Of a stretch of DNA of 64,000 bases, positions 1 to 8,274 are shown piece after piece. The stretch's first letter is position 1, and each line of letters opens with the position of its first letter. The notes under the pieces are model-generated. The model searched no databases and was not told the origin of the DNA. It saw only the letters and a list, made by a program, of their open reading frames with translations. The translations under genes were made by a program, and so were the position numbers. The DNA is from Alkalihalobacillus sp. AL-G (GTDB lineage: Bacteria; Bacillota; Bacilli; Bacillales; Fictibacillaceae): assembly GCF_030643805.1 (NCBI RefSeq), contig NZ_CP094656.1, positions 3,658,001 through 3,722,000 on the forward strand. Reading direction: 5' to 3'.

Positions 1-2
1 AA

Positions 3-479
3 TTTGAAGGATTTTATTGGTTAAATGAAACAGTCATTAGTCCAGAAGATGAAGACCTAGTTACGTCTGCTGCAAGCTACGTAAAAGGAAAAGGCAAGCA
101 AATCATATGGTCACCGCATGCTCTCGCTACGAACATCCCTAACTGGGATAAGTACGGATTTACAGCAGCCTACTTGCAGAGCAACGCGATGAATGAAGAC
201 GACGTAAATGAAACGACAAGAAAGATACACAAAGGATACGCTAGAGGAATCGAGTATAACATGGGGATCAATATCGAGATGGAAGACACGGGTTACACCC
301 TTATTGATCGTACTGCACGAAACTTCAGAAAATACCTCTCTATGGGTGAAACATATGGTGTAAAGGGAAACAGTATTATTATGTATCAGGGAACTGTCCA
401 GGTCAACAGAATTGGGACATATGAAGATCCAAGGTATAGCACCCTATATGACGATTTGTATCAATTTATAAAAGAATAA
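3..479 (+). CDS. DUF4855 domain protein, C-terminal part; 5' end outside window
   Basis: The reading frame is open from base 3 of the window to a TAA at 477-479 (158 codons), so the start codon lies to the left. The segment begins with GFYWLNE, followed by IIWSPHA, then LQSNAMNE and MGINIEMED. This series matches the DUF4855 layout (GFYWLxE, then an IWxPxxxA strand, then an LQxNxxxN strand). DUF4855 is a family of Bacillales proteins of unknown function, often secreted and joined to other extracellular domains. The gene converges on a glycosyltransferase gene and shares a perfect hairpin terminator with it. The role is unknown; closeness to CWB2 and wall-polymer genes suggests a surface protein. 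Family call fairly sure, function open. Confidence 0.7.
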   Translation, partial: FEGFYWLNETVISPEDEDLVTSAASYVKGKGKQIIWSPHALATNIPNWDKYGFTAAYLQSNAMNEDDVNETTRKIHKGYARGIEYNMGINIEMEDTGYTLIDRTARNFRKYLSMGETYGVKGNSIIMYQGTVQVNRIGTYEDPRYSTLYDDLYQFIKE

Positions 480-485
480 CTTTGA

Positions 486-514
486 AAAGGGCTGACGCTT
501 AGCGTCAGCCCTTT
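486..514. terminator. Bidirectional intrinsic terminator
   Basis: Perfect 13-bp stem AAAGGGCTGACGC / GCGTCAGCCCTTT with a TTA loop. It sits between two convergent genes whose stop codons are at 479 and 517, with A/T tracts on both flanks, so it can serve both strands. Confidence 0.9.
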
Positions 515-516
515 AG

Positions 517-1626
517 TTAATTTATTAGCTTTTCATATGTGTTATATGTTGCTTCAAATAGCTGATTGAGGGAATAATTCTCACGTGCAGTATGATATAA
601 GTTTTCTCCGATTCCCTTCAGTCGATTTTGTTCTTTTAACTCGATCGCTTCGGTCAGTGCAACATTTAAAGCATTTTCATCGTTAACCGGGATGATCCAG
701 CCTAGCTCCTTACTGGAGATCAAATCTTGAACTCCCCCGACATCTGTAGATATGACAGGTACTCGAGCCCTCGCTGCTTCAAGTATTACTAATGGGAAGC
801 TCTCGCTAAAGGATGCTAATAGTTTAACATCGGACAGCTCTAGGATAGCATGTACATCCTTTCTAAAGCCTAATACGTGAACATATTCACCTAAATCCAG
901 ATTATAGAGCTGTGCTTCGATATCAGCTCGCTGTGGACCTTCTCCGACTAGCAATAAATGTACATTACGATGTCCTTCATCTAATAAGCCCTTCATACTA
1001 TTTAGTACTACTTCATGGCCTTTTATCGGATGTAGCCTTGCAATCATTGAGATTACGAAATCTTCATCTTTTAATTGAAGCTCTTTTCGATCGACTTTAT
1101 TCGTAGTGGGTTCCTCAAAGCTTATCCCATTATATATGGTTGTTATTTTTTCCTTATCGATCCCAAGCTCTGTAAGCATAACCTTGAACCGATCTGAAAC
1201 TGCAAAATAATGATCGATATTATCCAGTACTTTCAGATTGATTGCAGTGAAAACCTTACCCTTTATACCACCTTTTATAAAATCCTGCTTCGGATCACTG
1301 TGAACGGTCGTAACCCATTGAATATCAGGACAAAGCTTTTTAAGGATTAAACCAAAAGTATTGGCTCTAGGACCATGAGTGTGCAATATTGAAAAGTTAT
1401 TTTTCTTAATATAGTTCTTCATTCTAAAAATGATACTTACATCATATCTGTTCTTTTGCTCGAAAAGTTGAGTCGGAAGACCCAATGCCTTTGCTTCTCT
1501 GTAAAATTCACCTTTTTGGAAAATGCCTAATACAACTTCCTCATTGTTAAATTGCTGTAAAAGAGAAAGAAGGTGGTTCTTTGAACCACCTGTTTCCCCC
1601 CCACTAATTAAGTGTAAGACCTTCAT
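517..1626 (-). CDS. GT-B glycosyltransferase, family 4
   Basis: A 369-residue GT4 protein. It starts MKVLHLISGGETGGS, the usual N-terminal nucleotide-fold loop. The sugar-nucleotide side has MIARLHPIKGHEVVL (about residue 200), then VHVLGFRKDV and the acidic motif ESFPLVILEAARARVPVI near residue 280, where the two Glu sit in an E-x7-E spacing. The start is set at the second Met (1626) because GAGGAG lies 7 nt upstream; the longer reading frame has no ribosome site. The start lies inside the upstream polymerase gene (overlap 23 bp), so the two are translationally linked. It probably adds a sugar to the undecaprenyl-linked repeat made by TagO and TagA in the same block. Donor and acceptor unknown. 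Confidence 0.85.
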   Translation of the reverse strand: MKVLHLISGGETGGSKNHLLSLLQQFNNEEVVLGIFQKGEFYREAKALGLPTQLFEQKNRYDVSIIFRMKNYIKKNNFSILHTHGPRANTFGLILKKLCPDIQWVTTVHSDPKQDFIKGGIKGKVFTAINLKVLDNIDHYFAVSDRFKVMLTELGIDKEKITTIYNGISFEEPTTNKVDRKELQLKDEDFVISMIARLHPIKGHEVVLNSMKGLLDEGHRNVHLLLVGEGPQRADIEAQLYNLDLGEYVHVLGFRKDVHAILELSDVKLLASFSESFPLVILEAARARVPVISTDVGGVQDLISSKELGWIIPVNDENALNVALTEAIELKEQNRLKGIGENLYHTARENYSLNQLFEATYNTYEKLIN

Positions 1627-3052
1627 CTTTATTCTCCTCGTTTTGTATTTCAATTAAATTCGAGAAAACCCCAAGGAAGATAAAATAATACAATGTAAAC
1701 ACTTTATTTTCCCAAATATTATAGTAGACACCACATACATATACACTGATCAAGATCGTAACCATTAATGGGCCTAATACTGACTTTTTTCGGTTTTTCC
1801 ACAAGTACCCGAGCATCCCTAACAAATACATTGCGAATAAAACCACACCGATAGTACCGGTTTGTGCAATGACTTGGATGTATTGATTATCTGAATAGAA
1901 ATTCCAATCGATATTGTAATCGTCGTAGATTGGAGATGAATAGGATTTTGTTGCTGCGTCACCGAAGGTCGCAAAGCCGGTTCCAATAATAGGATGATCA
2001 GTGAATACCTGAAATCCTTTTTTAACATAATATAATCTTCCCGTGTTCAGGCTCAATTCCAAGGTATCTTCGTTAAACGTGGAGCCAAGCCTTTTACGGA
2101 GCTCTGATTGTCTTTGTCCTTCATTTTGTCCAAAGTCGGTTTGCTCAATATAGTGTGTTGCTGTTGTAACCGGAATATAGACTAAGACAATAGAAACAGC
2201 GATCATCAATATGGTTTTCAGCATGACTCTCTTATTTTTTGTTACCAAGTAGTAGGTAATCATCCCAAATATTACTGCGATCCAGCTTCCTCTTGAATAG
2301 GTTAAGATAAATACTCCTAACATGAGGATCAATCCACTGTGTACCAGCCACAGCATCCTTCTACCATTGATCATCTTTTTCAAATACATTGTCCCCATAA
2401 AGGCAAACATCAAATATATTGCCAAAACGTTCGGGTTGAATATTAACCCATAAATACGAATTCGATTTGTTTCCGATAATGGCATTTCCGTCCATTCTTG
2501 CGGCATTAATAAGGTCCTAAGTGAGAGCTTCTCGACTATCCCATGTAAACAAAGAATGATTGCGGTCCAGAACGTTGTCCACAGAAACTTCTTTATATCG
2601 CTCTTATTGATATCAAGACGACGGATTACATAGAACAATAAGTACGTAATAACAAGCGCTCTCAATTCAAATATGATTGCTACAGGTTGAACGCCTGTTA
2701 AAAGTGAAGAAATTGCTCCAATTACACAAAAAGCAATAAAGCTCCACTCAAATAAATTCAACTTGAATAATTGTTTCCAATTATGGCGATACATCCAGAA
2801 AACTTTTAATAAGGCTAAAAGGATGATCAGATCACCAACCCCTTTTAATGAAGGGTTTATTTCAATTAAAAATGGTCTTATTGGAAAATAAAAAACTAGT
2901 AATATAATAGCTTCTTTCGTTCTAAATAAAGCCAACGAACCAATTATTGCTGTTATGATGAGTCCTAAAATTGTATTAGGAAATATAAGTCCAATAATTA
3001 ATAATATCGCTGTGAGCGCCAAAATTTTATAAAAATCAAGCGTGCGTTCCAT
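1604..3052 (-). CDS. O-antigen ligase / Wzy-type polymerase family membrane protein
   Basis: 482 residues with about 10-12 hydrophobic segments. A long extracytoplasmic loop (about residues 300-385) follows the motif TYSRGSWIAV and holds DHPIIGTGFATFGDAA, a hallmark of the Wzy_C / O-antigen ligase family (compare TuaE of Bacillus teichuronic acid). It should polymerise or transfer undecaprenyl-linked glycan on the outer face of the membrane. The ATG at 3052 is preferred over an in-frame TTG at 3064, because GAGAGG abuts the TTG but lies 12 nt before the ATG. It sits between a MurJ-like flippase and a GT4 gene in one transcription direction. Ligase versus polymerase cannot be told from sequence; polymerase is the likelier role in a Gram-positive. 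Confidence 0.82.
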   Translation of the reverse strand: MERTLDFYKILALTAILLIIGLIFPNTILGLIITAIIGSLALFRTKEAIILLVFYFPIRPFLIEINPSLKGVGDLIILLALLKVFWMYRHNWKQLFKLNLFEWSFIAFCVIGAISSLLTGVQPVAIIFELRALVITYLLFYVIRRLDINKSDIKKFLWTTFWTAIILCLHGIVEKLSLRTLLMPQEWTEMPLSETNRIRIYGLIFNPNVLAIYLMFAFMGTMYLKKMINGRRMLWLVHSGLILMLGVFILTYSRGSWIAVIFGMITYYLVTKNKRVMLKTILMIAVSIVLVYIPVTTATHYIEQTDFGQNEGQRQSELRKRLGSTFNEDTLELSLNTGRLYYVKKGFQVFTDHPIIGTGFATFGDAATKSYSSPIYDDYNIDWNFYSDNQYIQVIAQTGTIGVVLFAMYLLGMLGYLWKNRKKSVLGPLMVTILISVYVCGVYYNIWENKVFTLYYFIFLGVFSNLIEIQNEENKDEGLTLN

Positions 3053-3069
3053 AGATTTTTGCAACCTCT

Positions 3070-4593
3070 CTAGTTAGTAGTTTCAATTTCATTTTTCGAA
3101 CGTTTTAATAAAAAGCTGACCGCTTCAATTTTGAAAAGAAAAATACAAATTCCATATATAATTGCCCCGATTGCCGCAATAATCATTATGATGAAGAGAT
3201 TATTCAAATTAAGCTCATTTAGACCACTTAATGAATATGTTACTGCAACGTACATAATCATACCACATGTGGTAATCTTGAATAATTCCTTGCCGATTTT
3301 TTTGAAGGGAAAATTACCCGTTATACGAATCAGTAAAATAAAACAAATTCCGACATAAAATGCACCAACAACGGATGATGCGAGAGCTATTCCAGTATAA
3401 CCAATCCATTCGGTGAAAATAAAGTTGAGGATCACCTTTAATACGATCGATAGTAACCCGATTTTTAGAATGATATGACCCTTCTGCAGTGAGTAAAATG
3501 CCTTAATGACAACCTGATGCAAGCTATAGAACAAGACGGACCCAATATACATTACAGCCATTGAACTTGTTGCTATTGTAGCTTGTTCACCAAATGCACC
3601 TCTTTCATAGACAAGAGCGATAATGTTTGGCATAAGAACTAACATTCCAAGAACAGAAGGAAATAGAATTAAATACATTGAGGTTAACCCTCGTTCAATC
3701 CCCATATTAAAGATCTTATTATCCTTCTTTGCTACTGCCTTGGACAAGATCGGTAAAACAATCGTTCCAATTGTTACGCCAAAAATTGCCTGTGGGAAGT
3801 GAACAAGACTTTTAGCATAGTTCAAATACGCAACAACATTTGCACCATATGTGTTTGCAAAGATAGTATCTATTAAAAGGTTGATCTGCCCTACCATTAC
3901 TGTAAGTCCAACAGGCAAGAAAACAAGGTAATATGATTTAATTTCTTTCCACTCAATTTTATCTTTCCATTGCACTAGTCTTTGTGGGATAAAATACCCC
4001 AATTTGATTATTAAGGATACTACTGTCCCTATTCCAAATCCAGTAGCAAATCCATATATCCCAATACTAGAATGAAATAGGAATCCTCCACCAATCGTAG
4101 ACACGACAACGATTACTTGAGAAAGAACGGAAAACGAAAATTTCTGCTGGGCATCCAATAATCCCTCAAGTACTGCATTTAAAGCTACGAATGCAATCAT
4201 AGCAAAATAAATTCGTGAAACAGTAACTGCTACCTCTTCTGCTGCCGGCTTGAAATCGGGATATAAAAGACCTACTAAATAAGGTGATAACACAACACCA
4301 AGAATCGTAATGGCTAATCCTATCCAAGCAGTCCCTTTAAATATCTGTGTTAAATGTGTTTTATGTCTGTTTTCTGTCAAAGAATGAATATAACTCGGCA
4401 CAAATGAATCTTTCATTCCTGTGATCAAGAATAGAATAATCATATTCGGAAGTACAAAAGCAGCCTGATAAGCACCTGTGATATATGAATCTCCAAATAA
4501 GTACGCAATGGACATTTCCCTTAGCATACTGGAGACTTTAAATATTAATGTTGCACCCAATAGTAGGATACTGGCTAACTTCAGCTTTGACAT
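3070..4593 (-). CDS. MurJ/MviN-family lipid-linked oligosaccharide flippase
   Basis: 507 residues, close to the 500-530 usual for MurJ, with about 14 hydrophobic helices. The N-terminus GATLIFKVSSMLREMSIAYL fits the MviN pattern (G..tl.srv.g..Re...a..fG), followed by GAYQAAFVLPN and later QAIFGVTIGTIVLPILSK, the typical central helices. The start at 4593 is chosen for GAGAGAGG 8 nt upstream; the longer frame has 14 extra residues without a site. Its position next to TagA, TagO and a Wzy-like protein suggests that it flips a wall-polymer intermediate rather than lipid II, though MurJ paralogues of both kinds exist. A hairpin terminator lies upstream, so it may have its own promoter. Confidence 0.85.
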   Translation of the reverse strand: MSKLKLASILLLGATLIFKVSSMLREMSIAYLFGDSYITGAYQAAFVLPNMIILFLITGMKDSFVPSYIHSLTENRHKTHLTQIFKGTAWIGLAITILGVVLSPYLVGLLYPDFKPAAEEVAVTVSRIYFAMIAFVALNAVLEGLLDAQQKFSFSVLSQVIVVVSTIGGGFLFHSSIGIYGFATGFGIGTVVSLIIKLGYFIPQRLVQWKDKIEWKEIKSYYLVFLPVGLTVMVGQINLLIDTIFANTYGANVVAYLNYAKSLVHFPQAIFGVTIGTIVLPILSKAVAKKDNKIFNMGIERGLTSMYLILFPSVLGMLVLMPNIIALVYERGAFGEQATIATSSMAVMYIGSVLFYSLHQVVIKAFYSLQKGHIILKIGLLSIVLKVILNFIFTEWIGYTGIALASSVVGAFYVGICFILLIRITGNFPFKKIGKELFKITTCGMIMYVAVTYSLSGLNELNLNNLFIIMIIAAIGAIIYGICIFLFKIEAVSFLLKRSKNEIETTN

Positions 4594-4609
4594 CCTGTAA
4601 ACCTCTCTC

Positions 4610-4639
4610 AAAAAAAAGGACTTGATAAATATCAAGCCC
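4610..4639 (-). terminator. Intrinsic terminator between tagA-like and murJ-like genes
   Basis: On the minus strand GGGCTTGATA-TT-TATCAAGTCC forms a 10-bp stem with one G-T pair, followed at once by eight T. It lies after the TagA stop (4643) and 16 nt before the flippase start, so it would separate or attenuate the two genes. Confidence 0.7.
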
Positions 4640-4642
4640 GTT

Positions 4643-5353
4643 TTAAGATGTTTTTAAAATTTTATATAAAAATTTGGGTAATGCGAGCTGTCTTTTGAAA
4701 CGTTGAGGTTCTGTAATTAATCTGTATAACCATTCTAAGCCAAGATTTCTGAATGATTTAGGCGCTCTTTTCGTATTCCCGCATATGACATCAAACGAGC
4801 CTCCGACACCTTGGAAAATATTCACCTGTAGTCGACCCATGTTTCTAATAATCCAATTTTCTTGATTAGGGCTCCCCATTGCAACAAATAAGATATCAGG
4901 ATTTACATTGTTAATCTGTTCGATAACCTTATCTTCATCTGCTTCATAACCATGTTGAGTCCCAACAATCTGAACACCCGGGAAAGTCTCTTCAAGCCTT
5001 TCTTTGGCTTCCTCTGCAACTCCTGGCTTTGCACCATATAAAAAGATCCTCTTCTTATTGTTGGATGCATATAGGCAAATCCTCATCATTAGGTCTATGC
5101 CTGTAATACGATTTGTAATCGTACCTTTTTTTAGCTTCGATGCAATAATGACACCGATTCCATCTGGTATTTGATATGTTGCACTGTTTAAAAGTGTTTT
5201 CAGTTCAGGTGAATTTTGTGCTTTCATTATCTTTTCAGGATTAACAGCAACGATAAACGATTTTTTATTTTCATTTATATCCTTATCAATGTTATTTATA
5301 AGTGATTCGTACGTAAGATCAGATACAGATACTCCTAATATTTCCTGCTTCAT
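4643..5353 (-). CDS. tagA: WecG/TagA/CpsF-family glycosyltransferase (N-acetylmannosaminyltransferase)
   Basis: About 236 residues, GT26 family. Visible motifs: VAVNPEKIMKAQ, IPDGIGVI (the conserved catalytic Asp region), FLYGAKPGVAEEA, GSPNQENW, and the C-terminal LEWLYRLITEPQRFKRQ that binds at the membrane. TagA transfers ManNAc from UDP-ManNAc to GlcNAc-PP-undecaprenol, the committed step of wall teichoic acid linkage and related polymers. TagO lies directly upstream and the UDP-ManNAc-forming enzyme (15.4 kb) and dehydrogenase (6.6 kb) are nearby, so substrate supply is local. Start codons GTG 5362, ATG 5359 and ATG 5353 are all possible; GTAGGT best serves the last. If the acceptor sugar is ManNAcA, it could be a ManNAcA transferase (WecG-like). 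Confidence 0.88.
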   Translation of the reverse strand: MKQEILGVSVSDLTYESLINNIDKDINENKKSFIVAVNPEKIMKAQNSPELKTLLNSATYQIPDGIGVIIASKLKKGTITNRITGIDLMMRICLYASNNKKRIFLYGAKPGVAEEAKERLEETFPGVQIVGTQHGYEADEDKVIEQINNVNPDILFVAMGSPNQENWIIRNMGRLQVNIFQGVGGSFDVICGNTKRAPKSFRNLGLEWLYRLITEPQRFKRQLALPKFLYKILKTS

Positions 5354-5368
5354 TATCATCACTACCTA

Positions 5369-6457
5369 CTATTTTCCATTGTATGAATTAGAATTTGCTA
5401 ATTTGGCTATAACATTTAGTATAGGTCGATATGTTTTGCTTATAAGCGAAAACTTTTCAACCATTAGTTCAATAAATAGCATTAACATTACCGTAATTAT
5501 CGTGCTACCTAATAAGGTTGTTTGCGAAAATACAATTGCAGTTAGTCCAAATAAACTTGCAATACCGTAGATAATAATAACGGTTTGTCTGTGACTGAAG
5601 CCATAGTCCAATAATTTATGGTGAAGATGACTTTTATCTGCATCCGTTATTGACTTGTTATTCACGATTCTTCTAACAATAGCAATAATGGTATCAGTTA
5701 TTGGTACACCAAGAATAATAATCGGTATAATCAATGATACAGTGGTGATTTGTTTAAAGCCCATTAGAGCAATGTTAGATAAAATGAATCCTAAAAACAA
5801 TGAGCCTGTATCACCCATAAATATTTTTGCAGGGTGAAAGTTAAAATATAGAAAGCCAACAACACTTCCAATTAAAGCCAACGAGATAAAAATAACCACT
5901 TCATTTCCCATAATAAGAGCCATTACAAAGATTGTAAAAGCACCGATTGCAGATACACCACTAGCTAGACCGTCTAAGCCATCGATTAAATTTATCGCAT
6001 TTGTTACACCAATAATCCAAAGGAAGGTAACAGGGATACTGATCCAAATAGGAACACCTACCATCGTTCCATCAAATGGTACACTTAAATAATTAATATA
6101 TAGGCCCGATCCAATCACAATTATTGCAGCAAGTGTTTGACCAAGAAGCTTTTGAAATGGTGACAACCCGTATTTATCGTCAAGAAATCCTGTAAGGCCG
6201 ATTACTAATCCACCTAAAAGTATGCTTATTGGCAAATCATAAAACACTGAAGTAACCAAAAATGACATTGTAAAGGCTATAATGATCGATAGCCCTCCAA
6301 TTCTTGGCATTGTTTTAGAATGAACTCTTCGTTCACCAGGTTTGTCAACAGCATTGATCTTGTGCGCAAATTTAATTACAACCGGGGTTATAACCCATGA
6401 CATTCCTAATGATAAAATTATCGTTAACAACCCTAATAACATATAGGATATTTGCAT
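5369..6457 (-). CDS. tagO: Undecaprenyl-phosphate GlcNAc-1-phosphate transferase (TagO/WecA type)
   Basis: 362 residues, about 11 membrane segments. Landmarks of the polyprenyl-phosphate sugar-1-P transferase family: RVHSKTMPRIGG near residue 45, GFLDDKYGLSP with the Asp-Asp pair, NAINLIDGLDGLA, FMGDTGSLFLG, and the cytoplasmic HLHHKLLDYG that favours UDP-HexNAc over UDP-MurNAc-pentapeptide. It loads GlcNAc-1-P on undecaprenyl phosphate and so starts the wall polymer that TagA extends. The start is ATG 6457, with GAGGTG 6 nt upstream; an in-frame GTG lies three codons earlier. TagA follows 15 bp downstream, so the two are surely co-transcribed. Confidence 0.93.
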   Translation of the reverse strand: MQISYMLLGLLTIILSLGMSWVITPVVIKFAHKINAVDKPGERRVHSKTMPRIGGLSIIIAFTMSFLVTSVFYDLPISILLGGLVIGLTGFLDDKYGLSPFQKLLGQTLAAIIVIGSGLYINYLSVPFDGTMVGVPIWISIPVTFLWIIGVTNAINLIDGLDGLASGVSAIGAFTIFVMALIMGNEVVIFISLALIGSVVGFLYFNFHPAKIFMGDTGSLFLGFILSNIALMGFKQITTVSLIIPIIILGVPITDTIIAIVRRIVNNKSITDADKSHLHHKLLDYGFSHRQTVIIIYGIASLFGLTAIVFSQTTLLGSTIITVMLMLFIELMVEKFSLISKTYRPILNVIAKLANSNSYNGK

Positions 6458-6581
6458 TGTTGTCACCTCATAAAAATAAAGATAATACCCAAACTACATT
6501 TTAACAATTATTGTAAAGCCAGTCACGTGATTCTTCATATTCTTCGACAGCGAAAGTCATTATTCGGGTATCGTCCTTTTC

Positions 6582-7859
6582 TTAGCTTTCTTTCGAATTA
6601 CCCAATGTATAGGTTGTAAATCCTGCCTTTTTCCACTTTTCAAGTTCCATACAATTTTTCGCATCAAAAATAATACGGTTTTTGAGCAACCCGTTAAGTT
6701 CCTCTGGATTCATTTCTTTAAATTTATTGTGATCTGTGAGTACTACCATTATATCTGCATTTTCTAGTGCTTCATCCAAATTTTGAGTTTGAGCACTGAT
6801 TTGATTTTCCTTAATATGTGGATCGAATGCAACAACCTCATGCTTTGAAATCATTAGGTTCTTTAGAACTTCGGTCGATGGGCTTTCTCTCATATCGTCA
6901 ATATTCCCTTTATAGGCGAGCCCCAAAACCAAAATCTTTCCATTTTCAATATTATTCTTTTCCAGTGTTTCAAGTACCTTTTTGCTTGTATATTCTGGCA
7001 TTGAATCATTTGTTTGGCGGGAAAGATGAATGATATTTGCCAAATCCGGACATAATTCAACTAAAAACCAAGGATCGACTGCAATACAGTGACCACCGAC
7101 TCCAGGGCCTGGTTTATGAATATTTAGTCGGGGATGGCAATTTGCAAGGTCTATTGCTTCCCATACGTTTACATTAAGTTGATCACTGATCTTCACAAGT
7201 TCATTTGCAAATGCAATATTCACATCACGATAGGTGTTTTCAATTACTTTCACCAGTTCAGCCGTTGTTGCATCGGTTACATGAATCGTCCCTTTAACAA
7301 ATGATTTGTATAACCTTACAGCCAGTTCACAGGATTTTTCATTAATCCCACCGACAATCCGGTCATTTTCAATTAATTCTTGAAAAAGTTTACCCGGGAT
7401 GACACGCTCTGGCGAATGTGCTACAAATACTTCTTCTCCAATATCTAGACCTGATTTCTGGATTTCTGGAATCACTATATTTTCAACTGTTTTTGGTGGA
7501 ACAGTTGATTCAAGTATAACTAAATCACCTTTCTTCAAGTAAGGGTATATAGACTCACTTGCACTCCGTACATATTCTAAGTTTGCAGTTTTGTCATCAT
7601 TAATCGGTGAAGGCACCGCAATAATGAAAATGTCAGCTGATTCAATTTTCGTACTAACTGTAAATGAACCATTATCGATTACTTTTTCAAGTTTTTCCGA
7701 TAATCCAGGTTCTTCTATATGAAGGATTTTATTTTGTAATTTTTGTACTGAAGTTTCATTAACATCCATACCATGCACTTGATAACCATGGTTAGCAAAC
7801 ATTACAGCAGTTGGGAGCCCGATGTATCCCAAACCTACTACTGTTATCTTTTGTGTCAT
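6582..7859 (-). CDS. wecC: UDP-N-acetyl-D-mannosamine dehydrogenase (WecC-like)
   Basis: 425 residues. N-terminal Rossmann motif VVGLGYIGLPTAVMFA, NAD site IIAVPSP, catalytic segment GPGVGGHCIAVDPWF with the active Cys near residue 260, and C-terminal NAD/UDP domain VLGLAYKGNIDDMRESPS. GPGVGGHCIAVDP is the form seen in WecC/CapL-type HexNAc dehydrogenases. The likely reaction is UDP-ManNAc + 2 NAD+ to UDP-ManNAcA, fed by the epimerase at 15.4 kb. The start is ATG 7859, since AAAGGATGG lies about 9 nt upstream. TagO follows after 124 bp with no clear terminator. UDP-GlcNAc as substrate is a less likely alternative. Confidence 0.87.
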   Translation of the reverse strand: MTQKITVVGLGYIGLPTAVMFANHGYQVHGMDVNETSVQKLQNKILHIEEPGLSEKLEKVIDNGSFTVSTKIESADIFIIAVPSPINDDKTANLEYVRSASESIYPYLKKGDLVILESTVPPKTVENIVIPEIQKSGLDIGEEVFVAHSPERVIPGKLFQELIENDRIVGGINEKSCELAVRLYKSFVKGTIHVTDATTAELVKVIENTYRDVNIAFANELVKISDQLNVNVWEAIDLANCHPRLNIHKPGPGVGGHCIAVDPWFLVELCPDLANIIHLSRQTNDSMPEYTSKKVLETLEKNNIENGKILVLGLAYKGNIDDMRESPSTEVLKNLMISKHEVVAFDPHIKENQISAQTQNLDEALENADIMVVLTDHNKFKEMNPEELNGLLKNRIIFDAKNCMELEKWKKAGFTTYTLGNSKES

Positions 7860-7885
7860 TGTACCCATCCTTTATGTTTGTATTT

Positions 7886-7894
7886 AGTATATCA
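7886..7894 (-). promoter_or_regulatory. Extended -10 promoter candidate for the tagO/wecC block
   Basis: Minus strand reads TGATATACT, an extended -10 element (TGnTATAAT-like), about 27 nt before the wecC start. The -35 region (CATTGT) is weak, as allowed for extended -10 promoters. It is the best candidate start of the minus-strand wall-polymer block. Not tested. Confidence 0.45.
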
Positions 7895-8155
7895 CGACGA
7901 AATTGGACAATGTATTACAAAAAATCAACTCAACAATTTATTCTATATTAATTTACTTATATTTAAAAGTGTCATTTTCATTACAGGCATGTTACTTTAC
8001 TAGCTTTCTGGATCTTGCGTATTAAAATCACCACTAGGTGCGAAAACATTGATTCAATTATGGTTTCACTAATTGTGACGAAATATATACGGTCAGGGTT
8101 TCATAAAAACAATAAGTAGATGAATAACCATGTGAAAATGAACGCCTAAAATAAA

Positions 8156-8229
8156 GAAAACTCGGCGATTGCCGAGCCTTCAGGCGAGAGCAGAGTCGTA
8201 GTTGCTCTTATACTTTCTAAACGTGCAAA
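8156..8229 (-). ncRNA. Possible small structured RNA between wecC and the NlpC/P60 gene
   Basis: The 415-bp stretch between the wecC start and the NlpC/P60 stop holds no reading frame. Its right part on the minus strand shows three consecutive stem-loops: AGAGCA/TGCTCT, GCC-TGAA-GGC, and CTCGGC-AATC-GCCGAG followed by TTTTC. It lies just downstream of the hydrolase terminator. It may be a short independent RNA, or a second back-up terminator with some upstream fold. I do not recognise a known RNA family. The rest of the gap (7895-8155) shows nothing I can support. Confidence 0.25.
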
Positions 8230-8260
8230 AAAAGACCTGGGCATGAAACCCAGGTCTTTT
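8226..8260. terminator. Intrinsic terminator of the NlpC/P60 gene
   Basis: Stem AAAAGACCTGGG (8230-8241) pairs with CCCAGGTCTTTT (8249-8260) across a 7-nt loop. On the minus strand the stem is followed by a run of T, right after the hydrolase stop at 8275. Confidence 0.9.
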
Positions 8261-8274
8261 GATTTTTGATTTGA

